NCBI GenBank assembly: GCA_036874045.1
Contig: CM072346.1
Location: 12,624,001 to 12,688,000, forward strand
Direction: 5' to 3'
DNA length: 64,000 bases
From: Cymodocea nodosa
Taxonomy: Eukaryota; Streptophyta; Magnoliopsida; Alismatales; Cymodoceaceae
The notes beneath the pieces are model-generated. The model was not told the origin of the DNA. It did not search any database and was given only the letters and a program-made list of their open reading frames with translations. Positions 1 to 9,118 of the stretch are shown here, piece after piece (within the stretch, counting starts at the first letter, position 1; each line of letters starts with the position of its first letter). Position numbers and translations under genes: made by a program.

Positions 1-445
1 GTAAAATAGGAAGAGCTAATACCTATAGCTCAAAGGCCTGTAAAGTCTATTTTTGTAGATTTAATCTCAAAGTAGGAAGAGGAAGATCAAACACAACTAT
101 CTAGAAGAAGTAAAGAAAATGAGATAGTGCTTGAAGCTCCTGTAGAGATTAAACTTGAGTTTAAAATATCAGAAGGGTCTATAGAGCCCATTTTTGTAGA
201 CCTGCTATTCGAATCTGAGGAGTAGGAGCAGCAACAACTTGTATAAATAGAAGAAACTGAAATTAGGGCAGAAGCTGATTTGCCCATGACTTCATCCCAA
301 TCTACCACAGAATCAGAAAGAATAATGATAATACAGATTGGTAGTCAAGAGAAAGAAGAAGGAGAAGAAATTGAATAAGAAGTTGAATAAGAGCATATAG
401 AATAGGAAGGAAATATCTCGACAGATTCCACTAAAGAGGGAGAGA
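1..445 (+). pseudogene. 5' part of a gag-like plant transposon ORF, acidic Glu/Gln-rich segment
   Basis: Reading in frame from base 1 gives an acidic Glu/Gln/Ile-rich protein segment with no frameshift. It is interrupted by seven in-frame stops: TAG at 7, 73, 223 and 403, and TAA at 244, 376 and 388. Each lies where a glutamine would suit the local E/Q-rich context, for example between GAA and GAA codons, so each is one C-to-T change from CAG or CAA. The frame runs straight into the solo LTR at 446 and resumes exactly in phase at 2546 after it, so this is the amino-terminal part of the ORF at 2546-3724. The true start lies left of the window. I recognise no domain in this part. It is probably a dead or decaying retroelement protein, although the absence of indels is odd. 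Confidence 0.6.
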
Positions 446-671
446 TGTTTAGAATGAAAAAGTGTATAATATTAACGGTTAAATGATGGTTAATTGCATA
501 ATATTTAACTTATCATATGAGAATTAAGCTATTTTATTATAAGTGCACTATTATATGCTTTAATGAAAGAATTTGCTTAATTTCAGGGAATTAATGTTAA
601 TTTAGTGCATTTTTGAACTGTTAGTAAATTACAAGCTGTGAAATTCTTAAGTATCCGAATTTTATGTTATT

Positions 672-755
672 TTGGACAGTTATGTTTAACGTATCGAACA
701 GTTATGCTTAATGTACCGAAGAGTTATGTTTAAATTACCGAATAGTTATGTTTTA
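672..755 (+). repeat. 22-bp imperfect tandem array in LTR U3 (about 4 copies)
   Basis: Four successive units each carry the word GA-x-AGTTATG followed by TTTAA and a TA-x-CGAA-like link, at about 22-bp spacing. The array is confined to this LTR's U3; the LTRs at 10,972 and 18,955 have fewer units. It looks like local amplification of a promoter word. Confidence 0.6.
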
Positions 756-1301
756 AAAGAATATTTTATTATTTCCTGAATTACACGTGTCAAAATCATA
801 ATGCATGACTTAAGTGGACTTTCAGTGAGTTATCTCTAACTATTTGAAATTGCAATTGGGCATCGGATAGTTATATGTGTAACTCTCTGAAATCTCCTTT
901 TATTATAAAACTGCTGATGACACGTGTCATGTTCTGTAAGAATGACTTAAGTGGATTTTCAGTGAGTTATCTCTAACTATCTAAAATGCATCTAGGCATC
1001 GGATAGTTAAGTTTGTAAGTATCCGAAATGCACCTGAGCATTGGATAATTAAATTTATGCACGTGTTTTATAGTTAAATCAATGAAGCAATTCCGTTAAG
1101 TTATCTGTAACTCCACGGACCATTTATTTTCTAATATGCCACTATAGCGGTTGTAGGAACAGAACGGTTGATAGAAAAAAACCACGATCGCACGTATCAC
1201 GTAAGAATTCACTCGTCGAAAGAAGAAGAAATCATCGTCGTTGATATGAATGAAGGAAATCCAACCGATCATTCAAGCAGAAGTAGTTACCACTGAAGAA
1301 A

Positions 1302-1309
1302 TATAAAAG
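1302..1309 (+). promoter_or_regulatory. TATA box of solo LTR 446-2541
   Basis: TATAAAAG preceded by GAAGAAA. The same word is in the same LTR position in every family A copy: 5200, 12,112 and 19,785 on the plus strand, 16,641 and 17,605 on the minus strand. Transcription would start roughly 30 bases downstream, in the purine-rich AAGAAGAAA tract. Confidence 0.65.
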
Positions 1310-2545
1310 AAAAGAAGAAAAAAAGCAGGAGAGTGGTGGCTGATGGGTGTGGCCAGTGTGTGCAGAGGAGGATCACTAAGCTTTCTACAAGCAGCATCGA
1401 CAATTCTCTGAAGTACCACACCAACCAACTCCACCACCATCATAATCACCAACCATCGGAGGTCTATGACGATACTTTCCTGATGTCGGGTCGATTTCAA
1501 GCCAAACACAATGCTTGACAACTACTATGAGAAGTGATCGTGTCACAGGAAGGGAAGCCATTTTCACCAAGCGCCAACTCATATATCAGGAGATCGTAAA
1601 GCTTCTAGCCTTGACTTCGGGTTGATGCCTATATGCTAAAGAGGAGATCATCTTGCAATTCTAGACTCACGATTCTATAGGGAGAGGAGACAGAATTGTA
1701 AGTGGTTTAATTTTAAGTGGTGTAATCGCATCGCATGTAATAACGGAAGTATTTACTATCAACTGAGATTACTTTACATTTCACCTTTCGCCCATTTTCA
1801 TACTCATATCAAAACAAAAATACCAAAAACAACTTATCTGTGTTTGTATTTGGGTATTGTATTGTTTGTTTTGTATCGTGATTAATGTTTTCTTTGTAAG
1901 TGTTGTGAATGTTTTATGTTTGTTTTAGTTTTACAGTTTACTGAAATTGGTTCGTTCAAAAGACTTAAAGATTTTAATGGTTATTGTTTGAATTATCTGA
2001 ATGTTAGTATTGACTAATGATAAATATGGTGTTTACTAACATTAAAAAGCTTAATTGATGTTATTTATAATCTGTGTAACTGCCCAATGGTTAGCCGAAT
2101 TCCTTTGTAACTAGCAGTATTAAATAGGAAAGACAGGCTCGTGGAGTTAACTTAAGTCCACGAGGTTAGTCCGTTGAGTTATCCATAACTCAACGAACTT
2201 AGTCTATTAAGTTAATTGTAACTCAACGGAGAGCTTATTAAATATATAAATTTGATTGTTAAAAATGGAACAGTTCGCAATTCTTAAGCAATTCCTTAGG
2301 GGATTGACCTGTACTTGCACACTAATACAATAGACACTGTGCACTTACAGTTAAAATACAAATTGGAATTAATATCTAATTTGTGTGAAAGGTTGTTTGT
2401 TTACTTCTAAAAAGGAATTCAGTGATATAGGCATAAAGATAAATTAACTAAGTAAAAACAGAAGTTAACAAATCCAAGTTTTTCTAGCGCATTGCTAAGT
2501 AACCAATCAAGTTTTCTAGTGTCGTGCTAGAGAACCAATCAAGAG

Positions 2546-3724
2546 GCTTTTCAACAAATTTTTGAGAGAATTCAAGAAAGAAGAGTGGAGAGTTTTGCTG
2601 GCTCTCCACCATAGATAGAAAGAGAAGCTGAAATGTAGGAATCTCTAGATTATTTCCAACAAATTCAAGTTCAGCACATTAAATAAGAAATTCAAAAACA
2701 AACCCCTTTAGAGCAACAAATTCAAATTCTTGACTCGACTAAAACAACATTTTTAAATGAAGTACACTTTTGGAGTTAGGAATCATACAATAAATATCAA
2801 GAGATTAAGGGTTATGATATTATATACAGTAGACTAATAAACTAGGATGGTATGTAGGAAATTAAAGAATTATTCAAGTTCCAAGGTCTACTACAATTTA
2901 TTTCTCAGCAGAGAAGGCATGCAGTATACAAAAATCTGATGCCCTGCTTTTACGCAAACTTGAGAGAGGAAGAAGTAAAGTTAATTTCTAATGTGGAGCA
3001 AGCTGATGTACACATAACACCAAAGCTTCTTCACAACATTTTTGAATTGAAAAATGAAGGGATAGAAATTCTAGAGAACACAACTACAGCCGAGTGGACA
3101 AAACAGTAAGTAAAGGATTGTTTAGTTATCAATCCTGGTGTGCCATTATTAAACAAATTGAAGCACTTAAATGGTAAATCACACATGGTAGTTAATGGGA
3201 TTCGCAAGCAACCAATGATGGACAGTCATAATAAAGTTTATAAGTCCTTTTTAGATGTAATTAAGGGTAAAGAGGGAAGATTTCGTGAAACTCTGCTTAG
3301 TAAATAAGTCGATTATTTGGGATGTTTTGTTAACATTTTGATCAAAAATGTCTACCAACGACAAGACCATGATATTGAACTAAGTCAGTTTGTTAAATGG
3401 GCCACATATGTAGTTGTAAACAGAATTCAAATTAATTGGTACAAAGTTTTTATCTCCAAGTTGAGAGCAGCAAAGAAGAAATTATTTTATGGAGATTTGA
3501 TTCCACTACTGATGGTGGACAATATTGACTTCACGAAATAGACATTCAAAAGGATAAGATCTAGAGCCATTTCAGTGAAGAAGTACAAAAATTATAATGA
3601 TGCAGTTGTTGAGATATCTAAACCTTCTGGAGACATTATAGGAGCTGTTGAATGGATAAATCAATTATAACAACAACTAGAAAAGCTCCAGAATTAAGTA
3701 GATGAACTTAAGAAAAAAGACTAA
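2546..3724 (+). pseudogene. 3' part of gag-like 'putative plant transposon protein' ORF with TAA/TAG stops only
   Basis: A single frame of about 390 codons resembles the plant transposon protein domain found next to Ty3 gag or pol in many plants. The best-matching stretch is 'CFYANLREEEVKL' with a later 'HITPKLLHNIFEL' (roughly residues 115-155), followed by a basic, lysine-rich C-terminal region ending in a short coiled-coil-like QQLEKLQN...VDELKKK segment. Eleven internal stops occur: TAG at 2612, 2636, 2777, 2843, 2855 and 3539; TAA at 2684, 3107, 3305, 3668 and 3695. Most sit beside E/Q/K residues where glutamine would be natural. There is no TGA and no frameshift. A terminal TAA is at 3722. 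The frame is continuous with 1-445 once the solo LTR and one TSD copy are ignored. Most likely a decayed retroelement ORF; recoding or readthrough is a weaker alternative. Confidence 0.6.
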
Positions 3725-4595
3725 TTGTATTGTTCATCTACTTATATTTGTATTGAAAAATATCTGACTATATGTAAATGTAAACTATTCATATAAATGA
3801 ATGATTGAATTTTAGATGTTTTTGAATTCGTGTTTGAGAATGAATGATATAATTGAGAACTGTATTGAATATTATATAATTGTTTAAAAGATTTACAAAT
3901 TTTATGAATGACATGGTTAAATGCGTGATAATTGGTTAATGCCTAAATATATCTGCATGCTAAAAGTAAAATATAAATTCTACATAACAGGAAGTGAACT
4001 GTAAGTTAAATATGCGTATAATGTTAAGATTTAAATGAGTTACATTAGAACACTACATTAATGACATGTATTTAACTTTAATTAAGTTGACAAAATGCAA
4101 AGAAAGAAAAAATATATATATATATATATATAGAAGTTAATACAAGGAGTAAGTTTTAGAAATTTGCTAAGTGTTAACTCAACGAAGTAAGTCTGTTGAG
4201 CTAACCTTAACTCTACGAGGTCAACAAGAAAATATAAGGTCACTCCATTGAGTTATTTGTAACTCAACGAGGTTAGTTCGTGGATTAAGCTAAATAGTTA
4301 TTTTTTCAGCCACAAACGAAATTTCATAGGTTTAGCGGTTACTGAAATTTGAAATTAGAAATGGAACACATATCCATAAAAATAGGAATCATACTACAGG
4401 TTACAAGACACGTTCTTGTAACGAGATTAATTTGCCTTATGGACGTGCATTATAAATATAGAACAGAATGTTATTTACGAGCTACCAACACTTGAAGAAG
4501 GAAAGAAAATTCGTTAGGGAACTAGAAGGAGAAGTAGCTTATTCAACTTCATCCATCAACAACTATTTACTAAGAACAAAGCATCAGACTGGTAT
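3725..4595 (+). other. Non-coding AT-rich stretch with LTR-like words and a (TA)n tract
   Basis: No coding frame is supported. It contains a (TA)n microsatellite near 4111-4132, several TAACTCAACGA/GTTGAGTTA words between 4170 and 4290 like those in the family A LTRs, and a good TATA box (TATAAATATA) at 4451-4460 followed by a purine-rich tract. This may be the remnant of a second, diverged LTR into which the partial family A LTR at 4596 was inserted. Confidence 0.45.
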
Positions 4596-4597
4596 GT

Positions 4598-5290
4598 AAT
4601 TGTTTAGAATGAAAAAGTGCATATTATTAATGGTTAAATGATGGTTAATTGCATAATATTTAGCTTATCATGTGAGAATTAAGCCATTATGTTATAATTG
4701 CACTATTATATGCTTTAATTGAAAAATCTGCTTAATTTTGGGGAATTAATGTTAATTTAGTACATTTATGAACTGTCGGTAAGTTGCAGGTTGTGAAATT
4801 CTTAAGTATCCGAAAATGCATCTGAGCATCGGATAGTTATACCTATAACTCTCCGAAATGTTATTTTATGTTTAAACTACTGTTGACACGTGTCGAGAGC
4901 TGGTAGATTTACTTAAATTATAACTCGTTAAGTTAGCATAACTACACGCGTTGAGTTACATGAATATACACTAAGGTAACGCATTAGGTTAGCAGCTTAT
5001 TTCTTTATTCCATGTATTTTATAGTTATTTTCCAAAATTCCACTGTAGCAGTTGTAGGAACAGACAGTTGGAACGAAAATCTATGTTTGCACGTATCACG
5101 CAGGAATTCAATCGCGCATGGAGAAGGAAGCATCGCCATTGATCTGAAGGAAGGAAATCCAACCGATCATTCAAGTAGAAGCAGTTACTACTGAAGAAAT
5201 ATAAAAGAAAAGAAGAAAAAAAGAAGAAAGTGTGATCGATGGACGGAGTGTATATAGAGGAGCAGCACTGAGCTTTCTGTAGATAGTATA
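4598..5290 (+). mobile_element. Truncated family A LTR (U3 plus start of R)
   Basis: The TGTTTAGAATG start and the following roughly 690 bases align with the 5' third of the other LTRs. The segment includes ACACGTGTC near 4886, the AACTCGTTAAGTTAG word near 4925 and TATAAAAG at 5200-5207. Similarity stops at about 5285-5290, just inside the transcribed part, and unrelated AT-rich sequence leads into the gag ORF. The R-U5 part has been deleted. It could be the remains of the 5' LTR of the element whose gag follows. Confidence 0.7.
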
Positions 5291-5387
5291 TGCGTGATTC
5301 AATTTCTACATGGACTGAATTTTGCTCTATTTTTCTGGAAAAATATTATCCAACACATCAAACGATAAAAAGAAAAAGAAAATATTA

Positions 5388-6183
5388 ATGTGTAGCCAAA
5401 AACAGGGAGAATCATTTTAGAAATATTTTGAAAGATTTAAAGATTTAATAACTCAATGTCCACATCATGCAATGAGTAAAGCACAATTAATAAGTATAAT
5501 TTATGAAGGCATAGATGTTTCAACGAAATCTTTATTAGAATCTACTTGTCAGAATAGATTTTTAAAATTGTGTAGTGAAGAAGCATAGGCATATTTAGAA
5601 AACTTTGCGAAAGAACTGCACAGTGGGAAAACTTGGTTGAAGCTATTAAAGATAAAAGAATATTACCAAGGAGAATGCATGAAATAGATTCAAACACTAT
5701 GCTTGAAGTTAAATTAATTGAATTAACAAAGAAAATAGAAGAGTTATCATTAAATCAAAAGCTAGCAGAAAAGAATGCAAACATTAATGACTTAGATATT
5801 ATTTATGCTATAAACCAGAAAGATATCTTTGGAAATGCTTATAACCCTAATTGGAGAAATCACCTGAATTTATCTTGGAGAAATAACAATTTCCAGGGAG
5901 GAGAAAATATAAATGATAAGAATATAAATTATGAAGCATTAATTGAACAAGGATCTAGAATAGAGAAGTTAGAAAAGATAATTCAACAATTAAACAATCG
6001 TTTAGATCTTATATTTGGAAATGCTGTCATTTAAAATCAAAATATGAATAGAAATATACCCCTTAAACAGATGGAATCAATAGAAGTTAAACCTAGTAGA
6101 GGATTGCCAATGCAAGCAGTACCTAACCCTGTTAGTAGAACTGTTAATGAAATTGATACCTCCTATGGGAGGAAAGCTGAATG
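5388..6183 (+). pseudogene. Ty3-type (Athila/Tat-like) retrotransposon gag, decayed
   Basis: The gag core of plant Ty3 elements is recognisable. 'YFERFKDLITQCPHH' with 'LISIIYEGID' and 'SLLESTC' matches the conserved capsid region. The C-terminal part has 'YNPNWRNHLNLSWRN', a hallmark found before the zinc knuckle in Athila/Tat gags. The start used is ATG 5388. In-frame TAG codons lie at 5418 (right after the ESF tripeptide) and 5586. A frameshift occurs around 5600-5633, after which an open frame runs to 6034; the same reading continues past a TAA to about 6183. Pol is absent downstream. The TAG at 5418 is shared with the minus-strand gag at 13.27-13.89 kb. Confidence 0.75.
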
Positions 6184-7320
6184 AAGCATTATAACTAAAG
6201 TAACTATGTATAATGTAGTAATTAGAAAAATATAAAAAGAAAAAAATGTAAGTTTAATTATAGTTAGTAGTATCGTAGAGTTATTACTTAACTCAACGAA
6301 CTTGGTCCATTGAGTTATGACCTAACTTGTTGAGTATTTTTGTTTTGATAATGTGTGCTGAATGAAAATAATCATATTTCCTCAATTACTATTGTTTGTG
6401 AAAAGAAATTAAAATCATCAATTAATACAGAAAAAGCTTACTGATATAAATACTTGTCTGTATTGGATCTGAAGTTAATATCTAGTCGTTTCGTTGCATT
6501 AATTTCTCATTTAGTTAAACGTTAAGTTAACATGTGTTTTTATTGAAAAGCATGATATGTTTTAATGTTATATCTTCTGTATCATGAACAGTGCACGTTT
6601 AGACAACTCGTTAAGTTAGAGTTTTGTTTGTATAGAGGTCACGTGAGAACTCGTTAAGTTAGAGGCTTAAAGGTTAAAATAGGTCACGTGATAACTCGTT
6701 AGGTTAGTGAGTAAAAGAAGAGACGAACTCGTTAAGTTAGTGTTATACACGTGGTGAAATTATAAGTTACGAATGTTGTATTGTATCGCGTGAGGTGCAC
6801 ATGTTTAACTCGTTAAGTTAACATAACTAAACGCGTTGAGTTGCTATATTGAACACTAAGGCAACGCGTTAGGTTAGCGTTATAAACTTAAGTTGTTATT
6901 TTTGCACATGGTAAAATTCTTATTATAAAAACATTTGTTTATTACTGGTTCGTTGAGTTATCATAACACAACGGAAATGGTTCGTTGAGTTATCATAACA
7001 CAACGGAGATGGTTCGTTGAGATAGCATAACACCACAGACTTAGTTCGTTGAGTTAGCTACAGTACTTGTCACATGAAATGGTACATGAGGAACTCGTTA
7101 AGTTAGAAACGTTAAGTTATATATATACTTGTGTTACTCGTTTAGTTAACATTAAAGTAATGACTTCTTATTACACTGATGAAAAACTTTTGAATGAGAA
7201 AGTTTATTTTGCAGGAAATTTTTCAAAGATCTAAGACTAATGATTAAAGGAAATTCGAAATATAAACGTGGGTTAGAACGTGTGTGTTTCGATGAAGTAA
7301 AAAGAAAAGACGTGGAGAAG
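6184..7320 (+). repeat. LTR-U3-like non-coding region with tandem Myb/G-box-like words
   Basis: No protein signal. At about 6600-6900 the sequence aligns with the U3 of family A LTRs (AACTCGTTAAGTTA, then ACGCGTTGAGTTG, then ACTAAGGCAACGCG). Two private tandem expansions stand out. AGGTCACGTGA-type plus AACTCGTTAAGTTAG units lie at about 6600-6760. A 33-bp unit built on GGTTCGTTGAGTTATCATA with ACACAACGGA is repeated about 3.5 times at 6948-7060. This looks like an internally duplicated LTR fragment. Confidence 0.5.
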
Positions 7321-7967
7321 TGGAAAACTGGTAGTGGTTAAATGTGAAGGATATGCATAAAATGAAGATACAGTATAAAAGGCATAGAATTCTCGTTGAT
7401 CAATTTATCCTTGCACACAAAACGAAAAATCTTTTCAAGGATCAAACCATCCCTGCACACCAAAAGAAAAATCTTTTTCAGGGATCAAAAACACATTCTC
7501 GGGGACAATCTCTTAAGTGGAAGAAAGTTCAGTGAAACATAAAAGTGTAAGATTTTCGTCACTGAAGATTTGAAGTATCAAAAGAAAGTAAATTCGGTGA
7601 AGCATGAAAAGACAAGATATTCGTCACTGAAGAATTGCTGAAGAAGAAAAAGAAGAAGAAGAAAGATCTCAAACAGGGAGAAAAGTTTTAAATTCCGCAA
7701 ATTAGTTTTCTCTGTTTGTAGTTATGAAATTGTTTAGATGATACATGGTATCGAAATATAATTGCATCTACAATTTCTGAGGAGAATTGAATTATATATT
7801 GTAATTGAAACCTTGAATAAAAATGATTTTATGAAAACAATGTCTCGACTTATTTTTGAGATTTAAAGTTTCAATTATATTTCAGAAAATATTAAAGATA
7901 CACAATTCACCCCCCTCTTGTGTAGCCATACGATCCTACATAACTCCATGGGGGTAAGTAAGTAGCT
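7321..7967 (+). other. Purine-rich stretch resembling the end of a copia (Sirevirus-type) LTR
   Basis: Contains two similar CACACxAAAxGAAAAATCTTTTxAxGGATC units (about 7411-7490) and two similar 'TTCGTCACTGAAGA' units near 7555 and 7621. Its end, 'CAATTCACCCCCCTCTTGTG' (about 7902-7921), is a wording typical of 3' ends of plant copia LTRs. No open frame is convincing. The call rests on that terminal phrase only. Confidence 0.35.
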
Positions 7968-9118
7968 ATGTTAATTTTATCTCTATTAAATTTTTGTTTA
8001 TGTTATATAGAATCACTACAGATGGAATTGATGAAATTACCATTAGATGCACTGCAGGAAGTACTGAGTAACTTATCAGTTAAAGATCTATGTAGATTGT
8101 GTTGTGTATCAAAAGAAATTAAAGACTGTGTAAGAGAAAAATATTTTCATGGACTACAAGCTGCAAAAATGACTAAGAATAAAGATGGATTTTTATGGAA
8201 GTCATTTAATCGTAGTTCAATCATCTATGAATATCTAAATATGGAAGAAACTACTGGAATTCCACCCAATACATTAGAAGGAATAGATCATATTATGAGG
8301 ATAGATGAAGGATTAATTATTTACATAACCAAACCAAAGTATGCAATTCTGTTACCCAATATTTTGATTAGAAATCCTATCACTAGAGAAAAATGGAATA
8401 TAGGAAGGCCTAATAGATTTGAAATACCAATTGAAAATTGTGAGTCAGCGTTGACATTTTCAGATAAAAATTTGACAATTCCTGAAAAATTCTATTACTG
8501 GAGACCAATTGGAAATTGGGATGAGGATTTATGCTTAAGTGTGTATAATTTCCTAAATAGATATTGGACTGAAAATACTATGATATATCTAGGACAGAAA
8601 GTATTAATTAACAATATACATGTCATACTTGATGGATATATATATTTAGTATCAGATATATCAATTGCACTTAGATCTGATTTATACATAGTAAGCATAG
8701 ATAGTTATGATAATGACTTTATAGAAATACTGCGTATATTGAGTGATATAGCTAAACCACCACTACAGAATATGATAAAGTTCAATTAGGAATGTGGTAT
8801 AATGAATATGATAATCCTACTTTATGTTTGATAAGATGATGGGATGAACTAATGAAATTTCAAATATGGATTATAAAAGACCTAAATGAATGGAAGTGGG
8901 AAGAGGAATATATTGAAATTTATGTAGAAATAGAAACAGCTACATTATCTTGGAATAGAAAAGGATCCCTTTCTGGATTTCATTTCATTAATGAAAATAC
9001 ACTTATATTTAGTATTGATAACATACTACAAGTTTACAAGTTAAAAAGGAAAGAAGATTGCATTAAAATAGAATTAATAGTAAGAAGAATTATGCCTAAA
9101 AAAATTTGCTTAGACTAA
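7968..9118 (+). pseudogene. F-box protein with F-box-associated region, frameshifted (captured gene?)
   Basis: The likely start is ATG 8022, because it follows a plausible 3' splice site (TTATATAG...CTACAG). The longer frame from 7968 would read through intron-like sequence that begins GTAAGTAAG near 7953. Residues from there begin MELMKLPLDALQEVLSNLS, an F-box that would bind SKP1, with the following LCRLCCVSKEIKDCV completing the roughly 40-residue motif. Downstream is an F-box-associated beta-propeller-like region ('PITREKWN' type motif, then 'ALTFSDKN'). The frame ends at 8789, but the protein continues in another frame from about 8760 ('LGMWYNEYDN', then 'WKWEEEYIEIYVE') to a stop at 9116, crossing one TGA at 8837. 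One frameshift and one stop make it a pseudogene. It sits between a Ty3 gag and a polypurine tract plus LTR, in the same orientation, suggesting capture by a retroelement. Confidence 0.7.

Larger units (their letters stand above)
446..2541 (+). mobile_element. Solo LTR (family A), inserted in the gag-like ORF
   Basis: The sequence begins TGTTTAGAATG and ends CCAATCA (TG...CA). It is flanked by AGAGA (441-445) and AGAGG (2542-2546), a 5-bp target-site duplication with one mismatch. It aligns along its whole length with the other family A LTRs in the window. The U3 half carries two ACACGTGTC G-box palindromes (near 784 and 918), CGGATAGTTA-type words and a 22-bp tandem array at about 672-755. 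TATAAAAG at 1302-1309 is the likely core promoter. The downstream half is U5-like, with the CGTTGAGTTA/TAACTCAACG pairs near 2170-2230. No primer-binding site follows, which fits a solo LTR left by LTR-LTR recombination. Confidence 0.85.

Noticed and set aside
1-3724. Nuclear genetic code with TAA/TAG read as glutamine
   Set aside because: The RRM-like and INTS11-like genes use the standard code, and other elements here also gain TAG/TAA by simple C-to-T or G-to-A change. Kept only as a weak alternative.
5388-6183. Rescue of TAG codons by U-to-C RNA editing
   Set aside because: Such editing is known in organelles of hornworts, ferns and lycophytes; this is nuclear flowering-plant DNA.
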